Assembly (NCBI GenBank): GCA_905182995.1
Contig: CAJJDP010000041.1
Coordinates: forward strand, 4,142 to 68,141
Length of the DNA: 64,000 nucleotides
Reading direction: 5' to 3'
DNA from: Paramecium octaurelia
Lineage: Eukaryota > Ciliophora > Oligohymenophorea > Peniculida > Parameciidae
Below the pieces are notes generated by a model, which saw only the letters and a list, made by a program, of their open reading frames with translations, was not told where the DNA came from and searched no databases. Positions within the stretch are counted from its first letter, which is position 1. Every line of letters starts with the position of its first letter. The position numbers and the translations under genes are program-made. Positions 36,742 to 48,896 of this stretch are shown here, piece by piece.

Positions 36742-39700
36742 ATGAAACACAAAATACCAACTTTGGATCTACTCAAAACAACCAGACCAACCAGTAGAAA
36801 TGATTCAAGACAATAATCTCATGTTTCTTTTCGCATCACTCTACAAACTCCCAAATCCACTGCTCGGTACAACAATCCCCAGACTTCTAGAGTGTTAGAG
36901 TAATCCTTATTTTAAAATGATATTTCGAAACTCAAATCAAAACATCGGAAAGTCAAGACAGAGACTGATCCTCTTGTGTTTTGGGATTAGGTTCAAAACT
37001 ATGGACACTTGAGAACCATAGAACCACCTAAATTCAATTAGGAAAAGCAAGCTTAATTGTACTAAAAGTTGTAAAGGATGAAAATTGAGAAAGAGGAAAA
37101 AATTAGAAAGGAGTAAGAGGAAAGAGAGAGAGTCAAACTATTGGAATTGGAAAGGAAACATAAGGAGTAATAGGCTTTGGAAATAGAAAAAAAAAGGATG
37201 CTGGACTCTTAAAGATATCAAGAGTACTTGGCTGAAAAATACAAAATAGATAGAAGATTCACCATCTTCACTTTGGTTAATGCCATAATGTTGCGAAAAT
37301 TACATTCTAAGCCTACTTCATTTAAATTAGCCAAATTGATCGCCAATCAATATCTAAATCTCTTAAATTACAAAGCCATTTTACACAAAATAACCATGCA
37401 ACAATCCTAACCCTTGCAAATCTCTCAAATCCTCCAAGGGAATGCTGAGTAATTGGCCTAATTGAAGAACATATAACATCGATTGAATGAGGGTTTGATA
37501 CTCAAAAGAAAATAAACCAGAGTGTACTTAAATAAACAAAAAACCATCTTTGAATAAAGCCAAGCACCACCTTAGTTTTCAGAACCTGTACTCAAACGCA
37601 TCCGTTTTTTATAGGCTTGTCTGAGACTGAAGGTGTTTAAATTGAATAAAAAAAACATTGAACCCAAATAGAAAGTTAAAAGCAATAGAGTGCATCCGAA
37701 TAGAGTAAAAGCGCTTAAAAAACGATTGGATGACATAGATTTTATCAAAGCCAACTCTCCCTCTTACAATAGTCCATTATCATCTCCTGGACAACCTGTT
37801 GCTAATCCTTTAGGTTTATTTTGCACACTCTATAAAGTTGCCGACACTCTGAAAAATTACGATAGAATTAAAAATCAAAAAATGATTCAAAAAACTAATG
37901 ATTATTTAGTCAAGAGAGTATAATCTTTATATTATCCTGTAATTAGATTTGTCTCTATCTTCTATAAAAACGTTGTTGTTTGGTCAATTCAATATTCTGA
38001 TATTACCTTGGATCGAACTTGCATTGTGTTATTTTTTAAAGGTGAAGGCAGATCTTAATATTTCTATCGTTTGGACATCCCTATTGGGGCTATTCAAAAG
38101 GAAGATATTGGAGAACAGAATTGTATCACTGTCTGGCCAACTGTTCGCGATTACTTGATGAGCTACCTAGAATTGAAAGGACAATTAGCATTATTAAATC
38201 AAACCAGATATGGATGTGCCAAAAATTACAAGTTGAATTTCATCTAAGGCTTATCCATGCGTTCTAGAAAGAACATCACTGAAGAAGATATCAATGCTAT
38301 AGTGGAAACCAAGGAAATCCTAAATTATCTATAGACATCACAAATAGTGAGAATACGGAAGATATTTGGATCGGTCTATGAGTTATTACCTTAATTCTAA
38401 GATTGTAATCTGTTGTCTGATGCCACTTAATACATTTTGAACTTACCTCTTGTTCATGATACAATTTTACAATTAAGAATACTCGAACAGTAGATCCTAG
38501 AATATCGACGTAACATTTATAAAAAACCATAGGATTTATCAACAAGGTATAGAGATTACATTGAAAGAAATAAAAGTATACTCAATTAAATTCTGGCATT
38601 CCGTTTTGTTCACAATAACAGTATCTTTTTTTAGGATTAAATGCTTGAAGATATCTATGAACTCTCCCACAAATCCATTTATATACAATGTGCAACTATC
38701 AATATTCAAGATATATTGAATCATTATGACTTTTAAATATGCAATTAAATCAGCAAATATTGTCTGATAAGTTTACATCTGACACTCAAAAGCCAATTCC
38801 ATTTTGATGATTTACTGTTTAATGCATAAAAGCATTCAGTTAGAACAGGATTCCAAACCATAACTAATTTCTTTGATGTAGATTACACACACTTTGATTG
38901 GAAATTTAAATTGGAGTACTTCAAAGTAAGGATTGAAGTGACAGTATTTGAAAGGGATAAGTCACTTAAATGGAATGAAAAGCAACTCCTTCAAGACATT
39001 AAGCAATCAAGAAGTGAGCGTGCCTTCAAACCATTGAAAATGAAATTGGATGATTTCAGTAAACTAGGGTAAGCTCTATAAGAAACTACATTCAATAATG
39101 GTGACATACAACAATGCAATTTTGATTAGATACTTAAAAGCATAATCTCTGAATAGTGTTCATATTCTTAGGTGGCTGATTTAGTCTTAAAAAATGCATT
39201 TACTTTAGACATAAAGAATAGGAAGATCATAATCTAACCGAAGTATCTTCACATTCTATCCAAAACTCACAATTTCATTTAAAAAATGGATCATCAAAGT
39301 CTGTACAACAAAATCGATTGTGTGTATAAATATAGTGTGTATCCAAATGAGTAGCTTGACATCAGAAGGGGCTATGAAAATAGAGAGAAGGAGAATCAAA
39401 TAGCATAACTATTGCCGTTTAATAAATTATTTCAGGATATAAATCAAATAGATATGAGAATAACTGTTGAAGGAAGAAAAATTGAATAAGTTACTGATTA
39501 TGCTTTTGACTTTTAAGATTAGTGGAGTGATTTACATAAATAAACCATGGTTTACAATAAATACTAATTTTTTGAAATGGCTACAAGGAAGTTTTTGTTT
39601 ATTGATCAGATCAATTTCATGAAGATAATTTATATCAAAAAAAATCAATCACCAATAATATTGTATTTACATGATTATCATTTAATTCATCAAATTTCTA

Positions 39701-42057
39701 ATTGTCAGCGAATGAATAAACATTAAAAATGCTAAATCTTAACTGGAATTATACGAGTGCTGTATTCCCCCACTTCCTTTTTGTATCTGAAGGATCATCA
39801 ATTTTACAATTATCTCAAGGCCTAGTTGCCAAATTATCATCAAATTAAAGTCCTATTGGTAAGCAATTCAAAGAAACTATTGCAATTTTTGGACAGATTG
39901 GATTACATATACATATTAAAATTATGGAACAATCAATCATGTTATGTCCATGTTAAGGTGTATTTCTTGTAGGATCATAAGCAAGAAAAAGGTTCAGAGA
40001 AAATATACATCTATGATGGAGAACACTTGTTTGTCAGTGTAGAGTTGTACGAGTTCAATTCTAAGTTGAAGAAATACATCTTATTATTTAATAAGTATGA
40101 CTTGGAACTGTAGTTTGATGTTGAGAAGTATTTTGATTCCAACATTATATTCAATTGGTGTAAGGCCATCATATCAAATACTAAATTTGATAAGAGATTC
40201 TTATATAGAGTACCCTAGATAATGAAGTACAATCAAAACTAATCCCCTGTGAACCTCAATAAGTTCATGCTCAATTCCTTTTTTAATAGGCAGCAATCCC
40301 TTAATGTAAATTACAACGAAAAAGTGACAAGGTGCACATTCAATGAATTTCCAAAAAATAACTTTGATTAAAATATTACTGATAAGAATTATTTGAATAC
40401 TGTACATAGAATTTTTAGAGTCATTGGACATTATACATAAAAGTTTTATTTGGTAAAGCAGAAAAATAAAAGGAAAATAGTAAATGAATTGCGATATAAG
40501 GAGATGAAGAACATAAAATTACTTAAGTAGGAGTTTGTTATTATTTCTATACTTGCTCATACTTATTTAGATATGTTCCAGATTATCTATTATTTTCCAA
40601 GAAGTAAAAGAAAATTAATGACTTACATCAATATTTTACACTTTTAGGAGATGGATTTTAAAGATCATGTCATCTTCAATTTGATTGACAATAGTTAATT
40701 CACTGATTACAACGATCTATAGAATAAGGAGAAAGTAAATCATTAAAATAGTAAAAAACACCCATAGTTAGATATGAATTTAATCTAAAAGATCAAATTA
40801 ATGAAAAAAACTGAACAATCTCCTTTTGATTTGCAATCTGCTAAATAAAAGAAAAAGTTTCAATCTAGAATAGGGTTTGCTTAGGTTAGTAATGAGATTT
40901 TAATGAAAAACAAAGTAATCAAGCAGGCTATTAATCAGAATAATTAAATCTCAGATTCTGTGATGAAATTCTTGGGATTTTCAAGGAAGTTGCATGATCA
41001 TGAGGATAATCACAATAAAATGATAGAGATATAGATTTGGAACAGATTGTTGAATGAGGTGTTTTTGTTGAATATGGATCATGAGAAGAACTTCAGTAAT
41101 TTCAACACATTGATGGATAGATTGATGGAGACATTTGAAGATTTCGCAGAGTAAAAAATAAAGATCATAGGTAAGGAACATCTAATGAAGAGACAATCGA
41201 TGGAAAATTCAAGATATAATTATAAAGTGTAAACAGAGTTAACTGAGAAATTTGAAAAATTGATAATATACAATCATGTTAGAGTGACTTAGCAATTCAA
41301 ATTTTCAAAGAGCAGATACATCTTGAGCACCAATTGCTATGACAGTTAGATAATGGAGTTTATTTGCAGTGCCTAATTTCGTATTGAAAGATTGGGATCA
41401 GCCTATGTGGAGTGTTTCTTAGAACCATTGAATAACAAGAGAACGGATATCTTGAAACCTTTAAATCCGATGCCTTATTCTTCATCCTCCAATTACAATA
41501 TCTATTTTAGATACTATTGTTTGACCAACTATTTCTTCAAGGATGTTAGGGTCAATCTTAGGGAACTATTGAATTTATTCATAGCAGATGGCTTTTTCAA
41601 GTCTTAGACCAATTATATGAATAGCAAATTGTCCATATCTGATATCATCAATATGTGTCATTATTTGACTTACAAAATCAAGACGTAAAACTATCTGAAT
41701 CTATCATAATTGGCTTTGCAACATTAAGAAACTGAAAATACTTTGAGAAAATACATTATTACTGAAAGTGTAGATCAATTCTAGACTGATAAGAAGAAGG
41801 ATGGGGAAGGATACATTTATAGTGAAGTGATAAAAAAGAAGAATAAACATCTGGTGTTATTGTAATTACAATTATTCCATACACAACACAAGGTGATTGT
41901 AAATATGTTTGAAAATAAGACGGATTACTTTTAGTAGAAAGAATTGACATTCACTTATATTTAGACAATCGTTCCTAATTTTTCATTCCTTATAAAAACA
42001 CGTAATTATTTCAAGGCTCTTCAAAGATTGGTGGAAGTACTTAAATATAAATAATGA
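36742..42057 (+). CDS. Very large intronless protein, unknown family
   Basis: A single frame of 5316 nt with no TGA until the end, 1771 residues, the longest gene in the window and without any intron. The N-terminal 110 residues are basic and Ser/Thr-rich; about 115-165 is a charged coiled coil (MKIEKEEKIRKEQEERERV). Then come helical, IQ-like basic stretches (LRKLHSKPTSFKL; LKRIRFLQACLRLKVFKL). The remaining 1300 residues look globular with many Lys, Leu, Asn and Tyr and no repeat, signal peptide or membrane segment. A beta-rich portion (KIYIYDGEHLFVSVELYEF, around residue 1087) could be a C2-like fold. I know no family to assign; it has the look of a ciliate-specific cytoskeletal or cortical protein. 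Two TGA codons in tandem close it. Confidence 0.85.
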
Positions 42058-42102
42058 TGATACTTATTTATATAAATATTTTATTATTAATAATAATAAA
42101 TA

Positions 42103-42303
42103 ATGAGCTCAATCTAATCAGGATAATTATTCGTCAGTCAAGCATTTAAGAATTGCTTTAATTAGCTTGTTCCTGACATGAAAAAATTCAATGGTCAATA
42201 CACAGAATAAGATCAAGATGCCATGACAAATTGCTTAGTCAGATATATTGACAGCTTCAGAACAACTTAGAAGGTGTTCTATTAGACTCATGAACAGGAA
42301 TGA
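42103..42303 (+). CDS. Small-Tim-like mitochondrial chaperone
   Basis: Intronless frame of 66 residues, close to the 80-100 of Tim8/9/10/13. It reads ...FKNCFNQL, a 20-residue gap, then AMTNCLVRYIDSFRTTQKVF, which is the helix-loop-helix pattern of small Tims (CF..C, then C...C..KY...). The twin CX3C motifs are reduced: Cys1 and Cys4 are kept, while the positions of Cys2 and Cys3 are Leu and Ala. Small Tims carry hydrophobic precursors across the mitochondrial intermembrane space; Cys1-Cys4 is the outer disulfide (established for Tim9/Tim10). The absence of a presequence fits MIA-type import. The nearest alternative is a chance similarity of a short helical protein. Confidence 0.6.
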
Positions 42304-42504
42304 GGCAAATACATATATTTATCAATAAAACAACATTTCATTATATTACGCAAAAAATATCTATAAAATATATTTCTATCGAAGCATCGTCTCTATACTT
42401 GAAATGCTTAGCTACAATTCTTTTATGCTAGACAATTAAATTGCATTTCATTAAGTAAGTGAAATGAATCAATTTAATTCGATATTTAATCTATTTTATT
42501 AAGT

Positions 42505-44039
42505 ATGAATGAGACTGATTTATTGAGATGTAAAAGAGAGCAATTTCACACAGAAATTAGAAGAAATCACTTGGAAAAGATATTCAATGTAAAAAGGAAA
42601 GTATCAAATTCAGATGCCCAGATTTCTGATTATTACACTTAGTAAATGCATCACATGGGGAAAATTAAATTACTAGATCTACTTATCCTAATTAATGAAA
42701 AAGTAAATAAACCTATAGTTGAAATGGTTTAAAATGACCTCGGTCTTCAGTTGAGTAAGATGCTTAATTTAAATGAACTCTATTCTAATTGGGACTTGTT
42801 CAAAAATATATTGAACTATCTAAACAATTTAGTGCTATTGCCAGACGAGCATTTGCAAAACTACCCAAAATTTAACGAAATGCTAATATCTTTTAGCTAG
42901 CTATTCATTCTTTTGGAAGCTGATATTTTTCGTAAAGGTTTGTGTGTAAAGGGGAACGATCAGAATTATCCATTAGAAGCAGGATATGATGATATATCTC
43001 GATTGTCGTACGCCTTTATTAAAATTGATTAAATCCTCATGTATTCATCAACAACATTTCAATCAAGAGGAGAACTATTGAGAAATAAATTGTTTGTGCA
43101 TTGTCTCTGTCATGCCTTCCATGTATATATATAATAAATTATACTAGATCCAAATGGATAATAGTGTGCTTGAGTTACATTTACAACTAATAACATCTTT
43201 GCTACAGGACTTGTACAAATAGGATAACGATTGTCGAAAACATGCAGAAGTGTTCCTTAAACCCATTTGCAGTGCTTTGTCGACTAAAAATTTGGATAAA
43301 TTAAATTATTTATTATAAATATTGCTCAATTTGACCTTTGTGGGAATGCATAATGGATATGTAAAAATAATAATTTAATTATTAGATCAATTCAATATTC
43401 AAATTTAATGGAGCTTTGGAATTGATGTAAATATTGAATGAAGGCTTGAATGATTAATTGACTTTGAGGATTCTGGCTGAGATTGCTTAACAAAGCCCAG
43501 CTCATATTGAGATTTTGATAAAAAATGGATTGCTTCAATAGTTGAAATTGAAATTATGTTCGAATAAGTAATTATTCTATTCAAGTGATTATTATAGTAA
43601 ATTGGTTTAGAATCAGGCCTTATGGGTCCTAGAATTCTGCATATGTGGAGCAAAACAGTTTTACGATGTCATATTTGCATAAATAGACATTACAAATTTT
43701 GTTATCCAATTACTGAACTCTCCCGATGAGTAGATACATGTTTAAGCATGCTTTACTTTGTGTGCTTATCTTTAGAAAGGCAACTTTTAGTAAACTCAAT
43801 AATTGTGTCAATCGAAAATACATCTAAAAGTATTTTAATTTTTGCATTTGCAAAATGTGGAATTGAAATAGGCTATCCTTGAAGCGATTATTGAGATATT
43901 GAACAAGGAAATGTGGTAGAGTAGTCAATATTCATTGATATCTTCATAAGAGAGGGAGAACTTACGTTTTGTTTTGGAGAGACTCGATGAAGACCAATCT
44001 ATTTTTTCAATGATAAATAATTTATTGTCATATTTATGA
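42505..44039 (+). CDS. Importin-alpha-like armadillo protein
   Basis: 494 residues after two 25-nt introns. Near the N-terminus is a basic cluster (REQFHTEIRRNHLEKIFNVKRK) like the importin-beta-binding segment of importin alpha, followed by helical repeats. The second half has recognisable armadillo-like helices: LLQILLNLTFVG, RILAEIAQQSPAHIEILI, QNQALWVLEFCICGAKQF, VQACFTLCAYL. The Trp and Asn ladder that binds nuclear-localisation signals is much less regular than in classical importin alpha, so it may be a divergent relative or a distinct ARM/HEAT protein. No membrane segment. It follows the small-Tim gene by about 200 nt. Confidence 0.7.
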
Positions 44040-44063
44040 AATTAAATAATAATTATTATAAAA

Positions 44064-44387
44064 ATGCCAAAAAATTATTAAATTGGTGCAATTAATTATG
44101 AAGACATCAAATTTGATACTGAAGATGAATAATTTTTCAATTTTCAATTTGAAGCACCTTAAAGATGGTTATCAGACAATCCATGTATAAATGACTTTTG
44201 GTTTAAAATTCCTCATTTGGTCCATAAGAAAGTAATCTCAAATTATCCAACAATAAGGAGATGTCTTTCAGTCGGTAAAAAGACGATAATTGAATTGAAG
44301 AAATAAAATCAATATAAGTATTTCTTGAAATATGTTGTGGAGAAGAAGAAATGTTCAGATTATATCGAAAGTACAATAAAGAAATGA
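44064..44387 (+). CDS. Short conserved-looking protein, unknown
   Basis: Intronless frame of 107 residues starting MPKNYQIGAINYEDIKF. The first 35 residues are acidic, the centre has RWLSDNPCINDFWFKIPH and the C-terminus is basic (KKTIIELKKQNQYKYFLKYVVEKKK). The Trp-rich centre suggests a folded domain, but I do not recognise it. It starts 24 nt after the stop of the armadillo-like gene and ends before an AT microsatellite. Confidence 0.6.
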
Positions 44388-44422
44388 ACAGTCTAATTTT
44401 ACTTTGTGAATGATTTATTTTC

Positions 44423-44446
44423 ATATATATATATATATATATATAT
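44423..44446. repeat. (AT)12 microsatellite
   Basis: Twelve uninterrupted AT units lie in the intergenic stretch between two convergent genes. Such runs are common in ciliate intergenic DNA and mutate quickly in length. Confidence 0.95.
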
Positions 44447-44573
44447 CTTTATAGAGTGTAATATATAGTTAAAATGAGTTGCATGGATGAGATACAGGAT
44501 TGGAAGTGGAGTGAAAATTTAGTTGAATTCCTATTTAAATAATGTGATGCATATATTAATATATACATATAAA

Positions 44574-46204
44574 TCAAGATAAGGAGAATTATGATGTATA
44601 AATTGAAATGACATTTGGTAATGATTTGGGGATGTTTTTAAATTCTTAGGCTGTCTTGTTTAATAGATTTTCTGATTTGTAGGCTTTTTAAATATTTTGA
44701 AAGGCTTTGTAATGGATGATTTCAATTGGATTTAGGTATAGAATTTTAGAGCCTTCTGGTTGATCTTGCAATATCTGAGATGATTGTAAATTGAGGTAGT
44801 TATCAAGGTTGGAATGCTAGTTGCTAAAATTTGGTTTGTTGTATAAACTTTAATTCTCTTCGACACCGCAAATGAATGAACTAAATTTAGAATCATTAAT
44901 TTCACTAATTATGCTTAATTATGTTTTTTAATTAATTAATCCAGAATCAAAAATTCTAACCTCCTTTTAAAAATATTCTAAATTATCTTGGATTTGATTA
45001 ATTTATCTATTGATAATTTGAAGGATTTATTCTTTGGAACAAAAGTAGATCATATTCTTTTCAATATTAACTAAACAAGGAGTCAATTCTTCAGTAGATA
45101 TTTGATCATCCTGAAGATGTCCCACAGCATACTTGACAATCGTTGATCGTTTCATTTGTATTCTTTCATTCTTCTCTGGATCTTCAACGATAGAACTTCT
45201 CAGAAATTCAGTTTATATATTTTAATTATCTTTCAATTACCTTTGTCTCCAAATGATTTTATTCTTGAGAACTTCAATAGCTGAATTCTATTCCTCATTC
45301 AGATGTTATCCTGTGAGATTCCCCAACATAGTTTCTATAGTTGCATTTTATCCATTTTGCAACCTAAATTTAAACTAGATTTAATTACTTTAAGGTTAAA
45401 TCCTTCTCTCTTTTTACCAAACTATTGAATCTATTTTTCACATTATTTTCACTCCTGGTCCCATTAAATAATTTTGAAATTTCTGCCCATCTTCTACCAT
45501 GTTCCTGAACATAATTGAGTAACTGAAAGTCCTCGTCATCTTTCCAAGGATCCCTAAAGTCAATCTAACAAATACTTCCGAATTCTTGGATTTAAATGAT
45601 TCAGCCATCTTTCTCTGCATTATTTACTTGATCTGTAATTCCTACTATGTAAATTCAATTCATTTGCAATTAGACTCCATTTCTGCCCCTATTCACATTC
45701 CTAATATTTGTTGATGATATTAAGTAATGCCTGATCCTCCTCTTGAGTGAATGGCTTTGATTGCAAATCAGTCTTTTATAACTATGACCATTTCTACTTA
45801 CATTAGACAGCATCTCTCCTATAAATCATATCAGATACATCCTCCCAGAATTCATCAGGTAAATCTCTTATGTCCAAATCTTGAGCCTAACTCAATTTAC
45901 CCACTATCCAAATCAGCACTTTCTTTTCTTCTATGGTCCAATTCTTCTTCTTATGCGATAACAATCCACTACTAACATGGAGGTTGTGTTAGATTTAAGA
46001 TATTTCATCATCCGTAGGAAACTAGGCTAAATTAGTGTTGAAGAATTCCTGCAAGTATAAAAATTGGCCATAAGGTTGTCCTGCATGAGATTGGAGGAAT
46101 TCCAAAAACTTGGAATAGCTCCCCGATTCTGAAACTGACTTGTTTCGCTTTTTCACAAGTTTCTCATTTTTTCTGGATGACAAAGAACGACTTGATTTTA
46201 ACAT
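44574..46204 (-). CDS. Three-repeat Myb (R1R2R3) DNA-binding protein
   Basis: 527 residues after introns of 22 and 25 nt. Residues 1-90 are basic and Ser-rich. Three Myb/SANT repeats follow: R1 with NWTIEEKKVLIWIVGKL...FWEDVSDMIYRRDAVQCKQKW, R2 with PFTQEEDQALLNIINKY...KWSLIANELN...SSKQCRERWLNHL, and R3 with PWKDDEDFQLLNYVQEHGRRWAEI...SENNVKNRFNSL. The tryptophan ladder (W or F/Y per helix) and the recognition helices of R2 and R3 look functional. The 250-residue C-terminus is a Gln/Asn/Ser-rich region with a short coiled coil. A nuclear transcription factor or a cell-cycle Myb is likely; the target is unknown. Confidence 0.88.
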
Positions 46205-46227
46205 ATTTTATATTATATAAAACAAAG

Positions 46228-46698
46228 TCAAATAATATGATCAGGTTTAAACACTCCTGAATTGTACAATAACACAGTTTCCTTACTAATCTGAGGTTAC
46301 CATGACTTACTCCATTAATAGAGCAATTGCTGTAACTTTTGCTTTTATTCTATCCTCAAACATTCCTATTTAGATGAGAGATTGCCCAACATTTGCAATG
46401 CAAGCACCTTCCAAAATTCTGACTTCATCAATAACTTAATCTTCTGGTGCAATTGGAAGGCAACCTTCTGATTCAATTTATTGACACAAGGCCCCGTGAT
46501 TGTCATCAACCTCAACAAATACAAATCGTCCTCTGATATCAATATTTCTTCATATGCCTTATTGATGTCCCCTGCATCCAAATATTCCAATGCCTTATTC
46601 CATTCAGCCACCTATACCACTGCAGGCTATTTAGGTTTCTGCTCTCTCTATGCATTTGCAGGAGGATTTTTTATGAGATCTTGAAAGTTCCTTCTCAT
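46228..46698 (-). CDS. Stand-alone Tortifolia1/SPIRAL2 C-terminal-type domain
   Basis: Intronless frame of 156 residues. After a 30-residue basic, Pro/Gln-rich N-terminus it reads WNKALEYLDAGDINKAYEEIL, then ISEDDLYLLRLMTITGP and VNKLNQKVAFQLHQKI. This lines up with the C-terminal domain of plant TORTIFOLIA1/SPR2 (pattern GDIDxAYxEVLxxGDDLLLxRLMxRTGPVLxxL), a microtubule-associated family. The N-terminal TOG/HEAT part of the plant proteins is absent; the domain is a gene on its own. It lies head-to-head with the next gene with 20 nt between the two ATGs. Homology is inferred from the pattern alone. Confidence 0.65.
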
Positions 46699-46718
46699 TT
46701 TATATTTATTTTATTGTT

Positions 46719-48715
46719 ATGAGTTTATTAAACTTCAATCCTGCTGTGAGGACTGAAATAACGACGTATGTAAATCCATTTAGTAAGGTAGTCCTCGGTC
46801 TAAAAAAGTATTGGCTACTCTGGGTTTGGTTGTTCAAGATCTCTACTATCCTACAAGAGAAGAGATTTTACAATAGGGAGTGCAATTTGAAGATGTAGAC
46901 TATTACGTAGAAGCCAAATTGTAGCATATGTGTGAAAGAGTGGATCGATTTTTAGATCTAGCCAGATAAGAATACAATAATAATTCTGAAGAACATGAAC
47001 GAAATGTAACTTATAATCTATGCTCTAGTCTCAATCAAGCCAACTGTAATTGAGTCAATCTTTCATGTAAAAGTAAGAACAGATACTCAGAACGTTGCAA
47101 AACAAATAGAAGATCGAGATTGAGAGAGAAATATAAACTGAAATGAAGATCGAAGAAATGAAAAGGAAGAATCAAATTAAGGAAAAACGAATAGAAGAGT
47201 TAAGGAAAATTTAGGAGGAAGAGTTTCATCAAAGAATGCAAGAGAAGGAAGCGAAACTCAAATTGAGAGAACAGAAACTCAAATAGTCTAAATTACAAGC
47301 AGATATGCAAAATGAAACCATCATGCGTAAGTTCTAAGAGGAGGAACTAAAGATCCAATAAAAGCAAGCTAAATATGCTTTGTTAAAACAAATGGAGAGG
47401 GAGGAAAGGGAAAGAGTCATCATGGAAAAAATGAATAGGAGAGCCCAAAGAATGGCAGAACAAGAATAATAAGTGCAGCTTGAAAATTAGATGAGAAAAC
47501 AGGAATACAATAAGAAATTGTAAAATATGGAGCAAATGCTGTTTGAGAAGTAGTAGTACATTAAACAATAAAACTAATTAAAAGAGGAAAGAGCTAGAGA
47601 AAAATATTAGAATGCTACAGCTTTAAAATAATTGGAGACCTATTAAATAGAACAAAGAATCCATTCCAAAGAAAAAGATATTCAAATGAGAAGTACGATG
47701 CAAGAATTCAACAGACAACAATTGCTATAGTAAAAGAGAAGTCAGGAATAACAAAAACAATGTATGATGGAATAGAAGAAACTAATAATCAATCAAGAAT
47801 AAAATAGAAGAAATCAAGAGTATTTTAGTTAGGAGAAGGAAAGGGAATTGAAGAAATCAATGTTGGATGAGCAAAGAAAATAGAAGAGGGAAGAATGTAG
47901 TCTTGTTTTACAATCCCATATGGAGGAAGTTTAAATGGTATATTAATTGATTCTAAAATATTAATTAGAAATAAAGATACTTAGATAAATAAACTGAATT
48001 GGAGAACCAAAGGATTATGGCGTAAAAATAATAATAATTTTTAAATGCTGAAGAATTGAGATAAAGAAACATCTAAAACATGAAGAGGAAATATGTTTAA
48101 GAATTATTAAAATTGGAAGATGCCACCTAGAATTATTAAATTCAAAAGAGAAAAGAATAATACAAAAATGCCACTTTGTTAGAAGTATGATTCTGTGTAA
48201 ATTATTTAGAGATTCGAAGAAACCGATAGAAGATTAAAACAACAATAGAGTGAATATTAAAAATTACAAGATACAAAAAAATAGATGGAAGTTTAAATCT
48301 AAAATGAAAAGTTGAGAATTTTAGCAGTATTAAATACTAAAGTTATTTAGAGGAATTTGATAAGAAGAAAAAGCAGTTAGGTGAAGAAAGAAGTATTCAA
48401 TAGGTTAGCTAAATTGTAAAGCCTAATCCAACCGACAGAGTATTAATCAATAAACCTATTAAAACTAAAAGTGCAACTAGTTTTCACTTACCTCCAGCTA
48501 AAGAATAAAAAGATCAAAAATTAAATTCGGAAAATAGATCTACCAATAACAAAAGTAAAAGAACTCTGGATGAAAAATCTATGTCTACTACCTCTTAAAA
48601 GAAAAGACATTACTTTATTTCTGAAGATACCATGAAGGCTGTCTCATTATATGCAAATGGAGAAATCCTGAAATAATTTTAGATTGAAATACGTCCCAAT
48701 AAAAAGAAGAGATGA
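46719..48715 (+). CDS. Long coiled-coil protein
   Basis: 617 residues, five introns (38, 23, 31, 25 and about 26 nt). The N-terminus is globular (SKKVLATLGLVVQDLYYPTR) and distinctive: a conserved-looking block up to DYYVEAKLQHMCERVDRFL. From about residue 115 to 490 the protein is one long Glu/Gln/Lys/Arg coiled coil (e.g. KIEEMKRKNQIKEKRIEEL, KLREQKLKQSKLQADM). The last 110 residues are Ser/Thr/Lys-rich and loosely structured, ending in RPNKKKR. The exact acceptor of the last intron (near 48327-48352) and the first intron (GTGAGG...) are less certain than the rest. Such proteins are typically found at basal bodies or in the cell cortex, but nothing here proves that. Confidence 0.75.
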
Positions 48716-48896
48716 AAAATTTTGAACAGATTTTATATCTATTTATCAATATTAAAATCACTATATTCGATTAATATTGATAAATTTCATTTACAATTCA
48801 ATTTCTATTTTTCAACTTTAATTAATGATAATATTCACTATTAATACATATAATATATAATTATATTCTAATATTAATTACAAATTATATATTTAT

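Noticed and set aside
45751-45975. Plus-strand frame over the Myb gene
   Set aside because: Antisense shadow; the minus strand carries clear Myb repeats.
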